Of a DNA stretch of 64,000 bases, positions 23,893 to 33,346 are shown piece by piece; position 1 is the stretch's first letter, and each line of letters starts with the position of its first letter. The stretch is taken from the NCBI GenBank assembly GCA_015066225.1, contig SVOT01000007.1:24614-88613 (forward strand), read 5' to 3'. The notes beneath the pieces were generated by a model, which was given only the letters and a program-made list of their open reading frames with translations, did not search any database and was not told the origin of the DNA. The stretch is from Oscillospiraceae bacterium. GTDB lineage: Bacteria > Bacillota > Clostridia > Oscillospirales > Acutalibacteraceae. The translations under genes and the position numbers were made by a program.

Positions 23893-25989
23893 TTATAATT
23901 CAATCTTCTCACATTCGTAACCGAGTAATGCGTTACTTACTTTATCTGGCTGGTGGCCGCCGACGTAAAGTGTGATTTTACCGTCGGGGGTTACACGCTG
24001 ACCATCTTCAAGAACTGCTTTGAGCCAATACGTATCAATGTCGATTGTTACATTTGCGGTTTCGCCCGCTTCAAGGCTTGTGGATTTGAAGCCGCAAAGC
24101 TGGAAGTGGGGGGTATATGTTCTTGAATCAGAATATTGGGCATAAATCTGCGTTTTCTCAATACCTGCTCTGTCACCGATGTTTTTAACGTTTACGTTGA
24201 CCTTGATGTTGTTATCAGTCTTTTCAATAACCTTTGCATCGGAGTATTCAAATTTTGTGTATGAAAGACCGTAGCCGAAGGGGTAAAGTGCATCACCTTC
24301 AATGAAGCGATAAGTTTTGCCCTGCATACTGTAATCGGTGAAATCGGGGAGAGGATGCTCACCGTTGTAGATTGTTACCGGGAGCTTACCGCAGGGATTG
24401 TTTTCGCCTGAAAGGGTTCTTGCAACGGCAAGACCGCCCTGTGAGCCCGGGTACCAGGCGTGGATTATTGCTTTTGCGTGATTTCTCACTTTCTCGCCAA
24501 GGTCAACGGAGCTGCCGCACAAAATAACAACAATAACGTTTTCACAAGCGTCGCATACCATTTCAGCAAGCTTTTGCTGAGTTTTGGGCAGATAAATATT
24601 CTTTTTGTCGCCACAGGCTGTGTAGTCGTTGTCGAAGCCTGTGTCTTCACCCTCGATTGAGCAGTCAAGACCAAGTGCGAGAACTGTAATATCCGCCTCT
24701 GCCGCGGCGGCGGCACCATCGCTGAGCATATTGCCGAAGCCGCTCCATTCATTGATTTTTTCGTGACAGTAATTACAGCCTCTTTCAACAGAAATATCTG
24801 CATTGGTGAACACTCTTCTCACACCGTCTGCAACTGTGATGTATTCTGATGCATAGGCGTTGTAGTTGCCCTCAAGGGCGGTAACAGAAAGAGCGTTGGG
24901 GCCGATAACTGCAATTTTCTTATCTGTGTTTTTGTCAAGAGGGAGGTAGTTGCTGTTTTTGAGAAGTGTTACGCAGTTTTCTGCGGCTCTGAGGTTGAGA
25001 GCTCTGTGTTCCTTGCAGTCAAGCTTTGCGTAAGGAATGTCGGAATAAGGTCTTACCTCTTCAAATTCACCAAGAAGGAAACGAATCATATAAAGTCTTT
25101 CAGCGGCTTTTGTGATTTGCTCCTCCGTGATGAGGTCTTCTTCGTAAGCGTCAACAAGAGCGTCGTAGGTCTGGCCACAGTTAAGGTCACAGGAGTTTGT
25201 GAGTGCCGCTGCTGCAGCCTCTGCCCTTGTTTCAACGAATTTGTGGAACTCGTAAATGTCCTGCAAAGCGCCACAGTCAGAAACGAAGTAGCCATCGAAG
25301 CCCCAGCTTTTGCGAAGAACCTCGCCCATAAGGTAATCATGAGCGCAACAGGGCTTGCCGTTTGTGCGGTTGTAGGCACCCATAACGCCCGCAACACCTG
25401 CTTTTACTGTTTTTTCAAAAGCGGGCAGATATGTTTCATAGAGGTCGTGAGGTGTGGCAACGGCATCAAAGCCGTGGCGGTCTTTTTCGGGGCCGGAGTG
25501 AACGGCAAAGTGCTTTGAACAAGCCGCACCCTTTAAAAATTCACCTTCACCCTGAATGCCTTTGATGAAAGCCGTGCCGAGAGTTGCGGTGAGATAGGGG
25601 TCTTCACCAAAGGTTTCCTGACCGCGTCCCCAACGAGGGTCACGGAAAATATTAATGTTGGGTGCCCAATATGTAATTCCCTTAAAAATATCGTGGTCGC
25701 CGTATTCAACGTGCTTGTTGTATTTGATTCTGCCCTCGGTTGAAATAACGTCGGCAATTTCGTTTATAAGATCGCTGTCAAAGGTTGCCGCCATAGCAAT
25801 TGTGTGGGGGAAAACCGTTGCGGTTCCGCTACGGGCAACACCGTGGGCGCCCTCATTCCACCAGTTGTATGCTTTGATTCCCAGCCTTTCAATAGCGGGT
25901 GATGTGTAAAGAAGCTGTGTCATTTTTTCTTCGACTGTCATTTTTGACACAAGCTCTTTTGCTTTTAATTTTGCTTCGTTTTTGGTCAT
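23893..25989 (-). CDS. GH3 beta-glycosidase (beta-xylosidase/glucosidase type)
   Basis: A cytoplasmic glycosidase of about 698 residues. The N-terminal barrel has WAPNINIFRDPRWGRGQET and the nucleophile Asp238 in GYFVSDCGALQD. The second domain has the usual GLDCSIEGEDTGFDND and WYPGSQGGLAVA segments, and a C-terminal fibronectin-like domain (IGDRAGIEKTQIYAQY) completes the fold. The sequence around the nucleophile (SDCGA) resembles plant-type xylosidase members of GH3, but activity on glucosides is equally possible. ATG 25989 follows AAAAAGGAG. No transporter is adjacent. Confidence 0.93.
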   Translation of the reverse strand: MTKNEAKLKAKELVSKMTVEEKMTQLLYTSPAIERLGIKAYNWWNEGAHGVARSGTATVFPHTIAMAATFDSDLINEIADVISTEGRIKYNKHVEYGDHDIFKGITYWAPNINIFRDPRWGRGQETFGEDPYLTATLGTAFIKGIQGEGEFLKGAACSKHFAVHSGPEKDRHGFDAVATPHDLYETYLPAFEKTVKAGVAGVMGAYNRTNGKPCCAHDYLMGEVLRKSWGFDGYFVSDCGALQDIYEFHKFVETRAEAAAAALTNSCDLNCGQTYDALVDAYEEDLITEEQITKAAERLYMIRFLLGEFEEVRPYSDIPYAKLDCKEHRALNLRAAENCVTLLKNSNYLPLDKNTDKKIAVIGPNALSVTALEGNYNAYASEYITVADGVRRVFTNADISVERGCNYCHEKINEWSGFGNMLSDGAAAAAEADITVLALGLDCSIEGEDTGFDNDYTACGDKKNIYLPKTQQKLAEMVCDACENVIVVILCGSSVDLGEKVRNHAKAIIHAWYPGSQGGLAVARTLSGENNPCGKLPVTIYNGEHPLPDFTDYSMQGKTYRFIEGDALYPFGYGLSYTKFEYSDAKVIEKTDNNIKVNVNVKNIGDRAGIEKTQIYAQYSDSRTYTPHFQLCGFKSTSLEAGETANVTIDIDTYWLKAVLEDGQRVTPDGKITLYVGGHQPDKVSNALLGYECEKIEL

Positions 25990-26097
25990 TTGGGTTTCTC
26001 CTTTTTGGGAAAATATTACAATAGGTTTAATATAAACCAAATATAAAGCATAGTCAATGAAAGAAAGCTACAAAAAATAAATAAAAAATTATAAGAA

Positions 26098-26140
26098 AAC
26101 AACAAACCGCCTATTTTTAGGCGGCTTGTTGTTTATGGTT
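26098..26140 (-). terminator. Terminator of the 40-residue protein gene
   Basis: AACAACAAACCGCCTA and TAGGCGGCTTGTTGTT form a long stem. The minus-strand continuation is T-rich. Confidence 0.75.
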
Positions 26141-26155
26141 TATGAAACAATATAT

Positions 26156-26212
26156 ATGAAACCGAAAGTCTGTTTCTGCGATAAAAATGGGGGAAACAGA
26201 TGTCTCGGTTTT
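26156..26212. repeat. Imperfect inverted repeat between small gene and terminator
   Basis: AAACCGA..TCTGTTTC pairs with GGAAACAGA..CTCGGTTT around ATAAAAATGG, ending in TTTTTT on the plus strand. Its role is not clear. Confidence 0.45.
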
Positions 26213-26233
26213 TTGAGGGGGAAGAAGAATGGA

Positions 26234-26356
26234 TTACTCCATTTCTTTGAGAATCCCGTTAAGCTGAATAATCTTAACGAGTTTCTTGAAAGAGAAGCCC
26301 TTTTCTTCTTCGATTTCTTTGAGAAGCTTTTTCTCAAGTTCACGATATTTAGCCAT
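26234..26356 (-). CDS. 40-residue coiled-coil-like small protein
   Basis: This short gene encodes MAKYRELEKKLLKEIEEEKG followed by a basic, hydrophobic second half ending in NGILKEME. It has a strong GAAAGGAG ribosome site 10 bases before ATG, and a near-consensus promoter upstream, so it is probably real. No family is recognised. The heptad-like pattern of Leu, Ile and charged residues suggests a helix that dimerises. The promoter is surrounded by repeated TTGCAC motifs, so expression is probably regulated. Confidence 0.65.
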   Translation of the reverse strand: MAKYRELEKKLLKEIEEEKGFSFKKLVKIIQLNGILKEME

Positions 26357-26390
26357 AGCGTGAGGACTCCTTTCATTTAATTACAAGTTA

Positions 26391-26418
26391 ATTATACACA
26401 GAAAACGAAAAAAGTCAA
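26391..26418 (-). promoter_or_regulatory. Promoter of the 40-residue protein gene
   Basis: On the minus strand TTGACT (26418-26413) and TATAAT (26396-26391) with a 16-bp spacer. Confidence 0.75.
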
Positions 26419-26424
26419 GTGAAA

Positions 26425-26467
26425 TTGCACAAACACGCTGTGGTGTAGATGTGCAACTTGCACAAAC
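26425..26467 (-). promoter_or_regulatory. Candidate operator repeats upstream of the promoter
   Basis: Two direct copies of TTGCACAAAC (26425-26434, 26458-26467) lie just upstream of the -35 box. The second overlaps the 13-base palindrome GTGCAACTTGCAC (26451-26463). A further GTTGCAC occurs at 26534. The rest of the stretch to 26669 shows no gene. Confidence 0.5.
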
Positions 26468-26669
26468 AAAAAAACGAAAAAAACTCTGTTTGTTCTATAA
26501 AACAAAAGACTTTTGTTCAAATCTTTTGTGAAAGTTGCACATATACGGGCTTGGATTTTGTTGTATAATGACGAAATACAACGCTTCTTTCCGGAATTGT
26601 CAAAATAACTTTGTGAAATATTTTTCAAATAAAAAGCCATTGAATCCGAAAATTCAATGGCTTTGAATA

Positions 26670-28238
26670 TTACTTTTCTTCGTGGTATTCCTTTTCTGTA
26701 TTAACGCTCCAGATTGAAGATTTATCTGAAATGTTATTTTTAATGCACCTTACAGCTTCAATAGCGCTGAGCATAGAATGATCCATATTATTGTAGCGGT
26801 GCATACCGTTTCTGCCGATGCAGTAAAGGTTGGGGATAGTGTCAAGAAATTCTCTGACCTCATCAAACCTTTCATAAGAGCCGAAATATGCGGGGTAAGC
26901 CTTTTTTACCTTGATTCGGGTGCTGTCAAGAACGTCTTCTTTGTTGATAATTCCCGTTTTTTCAAGCTCGTCAACGGCGAAGCTGATGAAATCATCGTCA
27001 GACATATTCCAGAGTTCGTCGCCTTCGTTGCAGAAATATTCAAGCCCTATCCAAACCGTGTTATCGGGATCCTTGACCATATATGGCGACCAGTTGTTGA
27101 AAATTTGCAATCTGCCAAGCTTTACGTCCTTTTCCTGAATATATATCCAACAATCGGGGACAATGTCGGAAAGGGTTTTGTGATTGGTTTTGTTTTCAAG
27201 CTGAAGCTTATTTACTAAAAGACCAACTGTTATAAAATCACGGTAGGGAAGATTTTCTGAAATCTCTTTTACATTTTCGGGCGGTGTCTCACCCATACCC
27301 GCTACAAGGTCCTTTATTGGCATTGTTGAAATGTAATAATCAGCCTTGAATTGGGCTGTTCCGTCATTGGTTTCAACACATATATGTGAGATTTTGCCAT
27401 CCTTTACAGTTACTTTTTTTACACAGGAATTCTTAACGATTTTACCACCGCTTGCTTCAATGTGCCCTGCCATGGTTTCCCAAAGCTGACCGGGACCCTT
27501 TTTGGGGTAATAGAATTGCTCTATGAGTGAGGTTTCAACATTCTGCCCTTTTTTGAAGGGCTTTGTTATTACATTGAGCACGGCTTTCGTCAGAGAAAGC
27601 CCCTTTACTCGCTGTGCACCCCAATCGGCGGAAATGTTTTTGGGGTTTATTCCCCAAAGCTTTTCGGTGTAATCCTCAAAAAACATTTCGTAAAGGGGTT
27701 TGCCGAAACGGTTTATATAGAAGTTTTCAAGCGAGGTTTCTTCTTTTTTTGCAACGCAGGAATAAATGTAGCCGAAGCCCGCCATGAGCGTTCTTGCAAG
27801 CCCCATATTTATAAATGTTTCGGGCTTCAAAGAAATGGGGTAATCGAAGAATTTTCTGAGATAATATATTCTCGAAACTCTGTTTCTCAAAAGAAGCACT
27901 TTATCTTCCTTTTCGGGGTCGGGCCCGTAAAGAGAAAGATTTTTCTGCGTACCTGTTTTTATATCATCATAAGACGGCTCGCCCTGTATTGGCATAAGCG
28001 TCTGCCAGATGTTGTTGATTTCATCAATTTTTGAAAAGAATCTGTGTCCGCCGATATCCATTCTGTTGCCGTTGTGTTCTGCCGTGCGGGATATTCCGCC
28101 GATGTGGTCGCTTTCTTCAAAAATGATGGGGATAATGTCTGTTGTTTTGAGTAATTCATAGGCGGCGGTAAGACCCGCGGGGCCTGCGCCGATTATGATA
28201 GCGGTTTTCTGCTTCGTAAAATCAACTCCTTTCGGCAA
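26670..28238 (-). CDS. FAD-dependent amine-oxidase-fold oxidoreductase
   Basis: A 522-residue flavoprotein. The dinucleotide fold is at the N-terminus ([19 protein letters not shown], then [13 protein letters not shown] and [10 protein letters not shown]). The C-terminal FAD contact is [20 protein letters not shown]. The overall pattern is that of the protoporphyrinogen-oxidase/UDP-galactopyranose-mutase group often found with cell-surface sugar genes. The start is unclear: the upstream gene stops at 28239, TTG at 28238 has no ribosome site, and the AAAGGAG at 28230-28224 is correctly spaced for an in-frame ACG codon. Substrate unknown. Confidence 0.82.
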   Translation of the reverse strand: MPKGVDFTKQKTAIIIGAGPAGLTAAYELLKTTDIIPIIFEESDHIGGISRTAEHNGNRMDIGGHRFFSKIDEINNIWQTLMPIQGEPSYDDIKTGTQKNLSLYGPDPEKEDKVLLLRNRVSRIYYLRKFFDYPISLKPETFINMGLARTLMAGFGYIYSCVAKKEETSLENFYINRFGKPLYEMFFEDYTEKLWGINPKNISADWGAQRVKGLSLTKAVLNVITKPFKKGQNVETSLIEQFYYPKKGPGQLWETMAGHIEASGGKIVKNSCVKKVTVKDGKISHICVETNDGTAQFKADYYISTMPIKDLVAGMGETPPENVKEISENLPYRDFITVGLLVNKLQLENKTNHKTLSDIVPDCWIYIQEKDVKLGRLQIFNNWSPYMVKDPDNTVWIGLEYFCNEGDELWNMSDDDFISFAVDELEKTGIINKEDVLDSTRIKVKKAYPAYFGSYERFDEVREFLDTIPNLYCIGRNGMHRYNNMDHSMLSAIEAVRCIKNNISDKSSIWSVNTEKEYHEEK

Positions 28239-30278
28239 TCAGATTAATTCACGATTCCAGAGACCGTTTGTTTTTTTGCCGTTGATTGTAGTGTTGCTTC
28301 GGAATGCATTGAAAATATCAAGGCATTCCTGTCTGCTTTCGGTTGTGAAATACAAGGTGCAAAAATCAAAGCCCGACAGGTCCTTGTCACCTATGTATAA
28401 AGGAACGCTGTTATAAAGAACGGTGAATTCCTTGTTTTTGCATATCAAAGGGAATTTGATTCCCAATCTGTCGGTGAGGTGAGTGCTTCCGTTGCAATTA
28501 CCGCAACCGTTTGCGCCTCTCTGCGGGCAGGCGCGCATAAGCATAAGTGGCAGATGACCGTAAGCGTAAACACCTTTTTTATCCGAATTTATATTCTTTG
28601 CAGCTTTTTCCGTAAGCTCAAAGGATAGTGTTTGGTCTTCTGCGTATTGAGAATAAAAATCCGCCGAGTAAGAGTTCGTTACGTTAAGACCGTGGGTTGT
28701 GTGAGCTTTAAAGCCGTTATCCTTGAGGATTTTTAAAACTCCGATGTTACCCGTTGCGGCGTGGGTGATGCCCATTTTCTTTATAGCGTTAAGCTTTTCT
28801 GCGAGTTCATTTTCTCTTTTAGGGTAAACAAGCTCGGGTAACTCGGCGATTATCTTCACCGGAAGGTCGCAGATTTCATCACTGCTTTTAAGTATTTCAT
28901 CTATGGGAAGAATTATAAATTCGCAATCTTCGAATTCTTCGCAATACTGTGAAAAATTTTCAAGACGAACACGTGCTTTAGGCGTTTTTGATGGCGCGGA
29001 AAATGAAGGAAGAGATGGCTTTACATCATTAATTTTATATTTTGGCTCGCTGATGATTTCGGCAAGCTTTTCTGCCGCTTCTCTGCGCACAGCGTTGATT
29101 GCAGAGGCAGGCAGGGTGAGTGAATCAGGATTGTGGAAGACGAGATCGCTGAGGGTAAATGGCGTGTCGCCCAGCTTTGAAAGATTTCGGTGGGCTATTT
29201 CTTCCGATAATGGTGCTGTTCTGGGTTCTTGAGGGATTTCGCCGTATATGGTGACACTTTTGTCGCCGCAATTCAAGCTCAATGAGCAGGGAGTGTCTTT
29301 TTTGAGTATCAGTACGGCAGACACACACAAAGGTCGGATATCTGTTTTGTAAAGCTCTGCCAACGATTTTAATACCGAGGGTGCGGCGGTAACGTCCTCT
29401 TTGCTTCGGTAGCCGAACATTGATGTGTCACGCCTTGCTTTTAAATAGCCGTTTGTGAAACCGCTTCGTGAAAAAACACTTCGCAAGGCTTCTTTATCAT
29501 AGCTTTCGCCGTTAACAGCATTTTTTAGGCTGGTGACAGCCGCCGCTACGTACTCGGGGCGCTTCATTCTGCCCTCAATTTTAAAGGAATCAATACCAAT
29601 GTCCGTAAGAGCGTTGATTTCATCAAGATATGACATATCTTTAAGCGAAAGTGCATATTCACGGTTGTGGCTGTTTTTCCAGTTGAGTCGGCAGCCCTGG
29701 GCGCAAAGCCCCCTGTTGCCGCTTCTTTCACCAAGCATAGCCGAAAGATAGCAGTTGCCCGATGCACTCATACAATGGGCACCGTGAACAAATACTTCGA
29801 TTTCGGCTTTCGTCGCATTTTTTATTGTTTCTATTTCGTCAAGAGAAAGCTCTCTTGCAACAACTATTCTTGAAAAACCAAGCTCTTCAAGAAAAAGCGC
29901 ACCCGATACGTTGTGCACAGCCATTTGTGTTGAGGCGTGTAAAGCCATCCGTGGGCAGATTTCTTTAACTGCTCTGACGGCGGCAAAATCCTGCACTATA
30001 ACGGCATCGGCACCGCTTTTTGCGATTGCTTTTACGGTGTCGTAAAGCTCGGATAGTTCTTTGTCAAAAATCAGTGTATTCAAGGTTACGTAAACCTTTA
30101 CGTTACGCAGATGACAATATTTTACGGCGTCTTTAAGTGATAGCTCGTTAAAGTTTTCGGCATTTCTTCGTGCGTTGAAGTTGCCCGCACCGAGATAAAC
30201 GGCGTTTGCTCCGCATCGGACAGCCGCATAGAGCTGTTGCTCTCCGCCAACGGGGGCGAGAATTTCAAAGTTTTTCAT
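28239..30278 (-). CDS. U32-family protein, long form
   Basis: A 679-residue U32 protein. The N-terminal barrel begins EILAPVGGEQQLYAAVRCGA and contains the U32 signature VFVHGAHCMSASGNCYLSAM with GNRGLCAQGC, a Cys set that binds an iron-sulfur cluster in related RNA hydroxylases. FKIEGRMKRPEYVAA follows. The C-terminal DUF3656-type region has CPQRGANGCGNCNG. U32 members are annotated as peptidases, but TrhP and RlhA members modify tRNA or 23S rRNA. It overlaps the other U32 gene by 4 bases (ATGA), so the two are coupled. The exact RNA target is not known. Confidence 0.88.
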   Translation of the reverse strand: MKNFEILAPVGGEQQLYAAVRCGANAVYLGAGNFNARRNAENFNELSLKDAVKYCHLRNVKVYVTLNTLIFDKELSELYDTVKAIAKSGADAVIVQDFAAVRAVKEICPRMALHASTQMAVHNVSGALFLEELGFSRIVVARELSLDEIETIKNATKAEIEVFVHGAHCMSASGNCYLSAMLGERSGNRGLCAQGCRLNWKNSHNREYALSLKDMSYLDEINALTDIGIDSFKIEGRMKRPEYVAAAVTSLKNAVNGESYDKEALRSVFSRSGFTNGYLKARRDTSMFGYRSKEDVTAAPSVLKSLAELYKTDIRPLCVSAVLILKKDTPCSLSLNCGDKSVTIYGEIPQEPRTAPLSEEIAHRNLSKLGDTPFTLSDLVFHNPDSLTLPASAINAVRREAAEKLAEIISEPKYKINDVKPSLPSFSAPSKTPKARVRLENFSQYCEEFEDCEFIILPIDEILKSSDEICDLPVKIIAELPELVYPKRENELAEKLNAIKKMGITHAATGNIGVLKILKDNGFKAHTTHGLNVTNSYSADFYSQYAEDQTLSFELTEKAAKNINSDKKGVYAYGHLPLMLMRACPQRGANGCGNCNGSTHLTDRLGIKFPLICKNKEFTVLYNSVPLYIGDKDLSGFDFCTLYFTTESRQECLDIFNAFRSNTTINGKKTNGLWNRELI

Positions 30279-31507
30279 ATATTTGTAATTATTTCCTGTT
30301 TTGCAGTTCTTATTCTCAGAATGTCACCTTTTTTTACGGGTGCATCGCAGTCGAGTGTGAGAATTTCCTGTGGGTGGCAGGCGCTTTCGCATTCCTCGCC
30401 GTTTTCGTTGACAATTTTTGTTGCGGTGAATTTCATACCGAATGAATCGGGGGAGAGCACCTCAACCGTGTCACCCAATTTGAAGAAGTTTCTTTGCTGT
30501 ATAAGCAGCTTTCCGTCCTTGCAATCGTCAAGAGCAACGCCCGCAAAGGTGCAATCCCAATGGTAAAGACCGTCGTTTTTGTGGTTGTGAACAAGCTCGC
30601 CGAAGTAAAAACCGCTGTTATAGGGGCGGTGGCTTATTGCACCGAGCTCTTCTTCTAAAAGCTCGAGGGGAGCAGACTTGTCAATAGCTCTGCGGTAGGC
30701 ATTTACCACGTGTGAAACGTAGTATTCGGTTTTCATTCTGCCCTCAATTTTAAAGGAGTCAATGCCTGCATCTGCAAGCTTGTCAAGAAAGCCGATTGCT
30801 TTCATATCGTGGGAGGAAAGTAATGCCGAATGGTCGGGATATTCTTCAAGCTTCATATATTCGTTGGGGCGGTTTCTTTCGACAAGATAATATTCCCAAC
30901 GGCAGGGCTGGGTGCATTCGCCCCTGTTACCGCTTCTGCCGTTCATATAAGAAGAAATAAGGCATCTGCCGGAATACGCCATACACATAGCGCCGTGAAC
31001 AAAGGCTTCAAGCTCGAGCTCATCGGGGATTTTTGCGTGCATTTCAGCGATTTCGTCGATAGTCATTTCGCGGGCTATAACAATTCGTGATGCACCCATT
31101 TCGTAGTAAGCAAGAGCAGAAGCGTAGTTGCAACAGTTCGCCTGTGTGCTGATGTGCACCTCAAGGTCTGGGGCAGCCTGTTTAATTGTTCTGACAGCAC
31201 CAAGGTCTGATACGATAACCGCATCAACACCCAAGCCGTAAAGTGTTCTTGCATAGCTCTTGAGTGGCTCGATTTCGCTGTTTTTGGTGAAGCTGTTTAC
31301 TGTTACATAAAGCTTTTTGTTTTTTGAATGCAAAAGCTTTGCGGCAGAATCTATATTCTCTTCCGAAAAGGCTGATTTTTCAGCTCTTAGCTGAAGAAGA
31401 GGACCGCCGATGTATACCGCATCTGCACCGAAACGGTCAGCGGCGATAAGGCAATTCATATCCCCCGCGGGGGCGAGAAGCTCCGGTTTTTTGTTAGGGT
31501 TAATCAT
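30275..31507 (-). CDS. U32-family protein, TrhP/YrrO-like
   Basis: A 410-residue U32 protein starting ELLAPAGDMNCLIAADRFGA, with the signature EAFVHGAMCMAYSGRCLISS, RSGNRGECTQPCRWEY, and FKIEGRMKTEYYVS, then a beta-barrel C-terminus (GDTVEVLSPDSFGMKF). In E. coli and B. subtilis relatives this protein is needed for 5-hydroxyuridine formation at tRNA position 34. ATG 31507 follows ACGAGG and is preferred over upstream in-frame starts. It is the first gene of a three-gene minus-strand operon with the long U32 and the FAD oxidoreductase. Confidence 0.9.
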   Translation of the reverse strand: MINPNKKPELLAPAGDMNCLIAADRFGADAVYIGGPLLQLRAEKSAFSEENIDSAAKLLHSKNKKLYVTVNSFTKNSEIEPLKSYARTLYGLGVDAVIVSDLGAVRTIKQAAPDLEVHISTQANCCNYASALAYYEMGASRIVIAREMTIDEIAEMHAKIPDELELEAFVHGAMCMAYSGRCLISSYMNGRSGNRGECTQPCRWEYYLVERNRPNEYMKLEEYPDHSALLSSHDMKAIGFLDKLADAGIDSFKIEGRMKTEYYVSHVVNAYRRAIDKSAPLELLEEELGAISHRPYNSGFYFGELVHNHKNDGLYHWDCTFAGVALDDCKDGKLLIQQRNFFKLGDTVEVLSPDSFGMKFTATKIVNENGEECESACHPQEILTLDCDAPVKKGDILRIRTAKQEIITNI

Positions 31508-31540
31508 ATTTTGAATACCTCGTTGGTAAATTTTAAAATT

Positions 31541-31785
31541 AAGTGGCAAGTGGCAAGTGGCAAATGGCAAGTGGCAAATTTCGGGGAAACTTCGTTTCCA
31601 AATATTTTAAAGTTTTACAAACAGCAGTTTTATTGAAGATTTATTTTTACGAATCGAAAAAATATGACGTGTGATTTTTGAATAGATAGCGTATCACTGT
31701 GCATTCTGATTTTCAAATTATAAATGCCGACCGCAGGTCCCGAAACTTGCCACTTGCTACTCTCAACCTGCAACTTGTTATTTTA
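31541..31785. repeat. GTGGCAA heptamer repeats bounding an intergenic element
   Basis: About five GTGGCAA-type units (31541-31580) lead into TTTCGGGGAAAC and a GGAAACTTCGTTTCC hairpin. At the far end (31738-31780) CCCGAAACTTGCCACTTGC is the reverse complement of the left side. The AT-rich interior has no gene. The left module matches that at 17640-17670. Confidence 0.65.
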
Positions 31786-31831
31786 CACTATTTTCCGGTA
31801 AAAAACAAGGTATAAAACATTATATATGCAC

Positions 31832-31861
31832 TTGATTTTTCGCTTTGTGCTGTGCTATAAT
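31832..31861 (+). promoter_or_regulatory. Promoter of the glpA-like operon
   Basis: TTGATT at 31832-31837 and TATAAT at 31856-31861 with an 18-bp spacer. Confidence 0.7.
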
Positions 31862-31898
31862 AAACTGATTAATTTTTTGTTTTTAGGAGATGTTTCTG

Positions 31899-33332
31899 AT
31901 GAAGTACGATGTTGCTGTTATCGGTGCAGGTGTTGTTGGTTCCCTTATCACAAGAGAACTTTCAAAATACGACATCAAGGTTGCTCTTCTTGAACGTTGC
32001 AACGACTGTGCAATGGGCTCAACAAAGGCTAACAGCGCTATTGTTCATGCCGGCTTCGATGCGGTACCCGGTACGCTCAAAGCAAAACTCAACGTTCGCG
32101 GCGTTGAGCTGATGAAAAAAACATGCAAGGAATTAAACGTTCCTTTAAAAAATAACGGTGCTCTGGTAGTTGCGTTTTCTGATGAAGAAATTCCTCACCT
32201 TAACGAGCTTCTTGAAAGGGGCGTTAAAAACGGCGTTCCCGAATTGAGAGTTATCGGTAAGGACGAGCTCAATGAGCTTGAACCCAACATCGGCGAAACA
32301 GCGGTTGGCGCATTGGTTGCACCCACATCATCAATAGTTTGCCCTTATGAACTCACTATTGCGGGTGTTGAAAATGCGGTTTCAAACGGTGCGGAGTTTT
32401 TAAGGAATTGCGAGGTAACCGCCATTGATTATGTTGATGATGAATTTAAACTTTCAACCACTCTCGGTGAAATCACAGCCGAATACGTAATCAACTGCGC
32501 AGGTGTTCATTCCGGTGAAATTGCTTCACTTATCGGTGACAACTCGATAGAAATAGTTGTTCGCCACGGTGACTATTATCTTCTTGACAAATCTCAGGGC
32601 TCACTTGTTTCAAGAACTATTTTCCAATGCCCCTCAAAAATGGGTAAGGGCGTTCTTGTTTCCCCAACAGTTGACGGCAACCTTATTGTCGGCCCCTCTG
32701 CGGAGGATATTGACAGCGGCGACGATGTTGCTACAACTCCCATCGGTCTTGACAAAATCTATGTTAACGCCATAAAGAGTGTTCCCGCCGTTTCTTTGAG
32801 AAATGCGATTACCTCCTTCAGCGGTAACCGTGCTCACCCCACAAGCGATGACTTTATTATCGGCTCATCTGAGGCTAATAAAAAATTTATTAATGCCGCC
32901 GGTATTGAGTCACCCGGTCTTTCATCCGCTCCCGCTATTGCGGAGATGGTTGACGGCATTATAAATGAGCTTTCGGGCGGGTTCACTAAAAAAACGGATT
33001 TTGACCCCATCCGACCCGAGCCTGTTCGTTTCCGTCACATGAGCACGGAAGAAAGAGCAAAGCTCATTGAGAAAAATAAAGCCTATGGCAGAATTATTTG
33101 CCGTTGTGAAACAATAACAGAGGGTGAAATCCTCGATGCTATCCACGCTCCTGCAGGTGCCCGTGACGTTGACGGTGTTAAGAGAAGAACAAGAGCAGGT
33201 ATGGGCAGATGCCAGGGTGGCTTCTGCGGCAGCAAGGTTGTTGAAATCCTTGCGAGAGAGCTTGGCGTTGAAATGAACGAAATCACAAAATTCGGCGGCG
33301 AGTCGAAAATTATGTACCACAAAACAAAGTAA
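31899..33332 (+). CDS. Glycerol-3-phosphate-dehydrogenase-like FAD oxidoreductase
   Basis: A 477-residue flavoprotein. The N-terminal fold VAVIGAGVVGSLITRELSKY is followed by STKANSAIVHAGFDAVPGT, typical of GlpA/LhgO-type oxidases. A C-terminal BFD-like 2Fe-2S domain has CRCETITEGEILDAI and GMGRCQGGFCG. It probably oxidises glycerol-3-phosphate or a related hydroxy acid and passes electrons to the next gene product. ATG 31899 is chosen because AGGAGA overlaps an earlier in-frame ATG at 31890. It starts a four-gene run. Confidence 0.9.
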   Translation: MKYDVAVIGAGVVGSLITRELSKYDIKVALLERCNDCAMGSTKANSAIVHAGFDAVPGTLKAKLNVRGVELMKKTCKELNVPLKNNGALVVAFSDEEIPHLNELLERGVKNGVPELRVIGKDELNELEPNIGETAVGALVAPTSSIVCPYELTIAGVENAVSNGAEFLRNCEVTAIDYVDDEFKLSTTLGEITAEYVINCAGVHSGEIASLIGDNSIEIVVRHGDYYLLDKSQGSLVSRTIFQCPSKMGKGVLVSPTVDGNLIVGPSAEDIDSGDDVATTPIGLDKIYVNAIKSVPAVSLRNAITSFSGNRAHPTSDDFIIGSSEANKKFINAAGIESPGLSSAPAIAEMVDGIINELSGGFTKKTDFDPIRPEPVRFRHMSTEERAKLIEKNKAYGRIICRCETITEGEILDAIHAPAGARDVDGVKRRTRAGMGRCQGGFCGSKVVEILARELGVEMNEITKFGGESKIMYHKTK

Positions 33333-33346
33333 GGAGGTAGGGTGCG

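Noticed and set aside
26392..26640. 82-codon minus-strand frame before the 40-residue gene
   Set aside because: It covers the promoter and operator-like repeats, has no ribosome site, and is Phe-rich low-complexity sequence.
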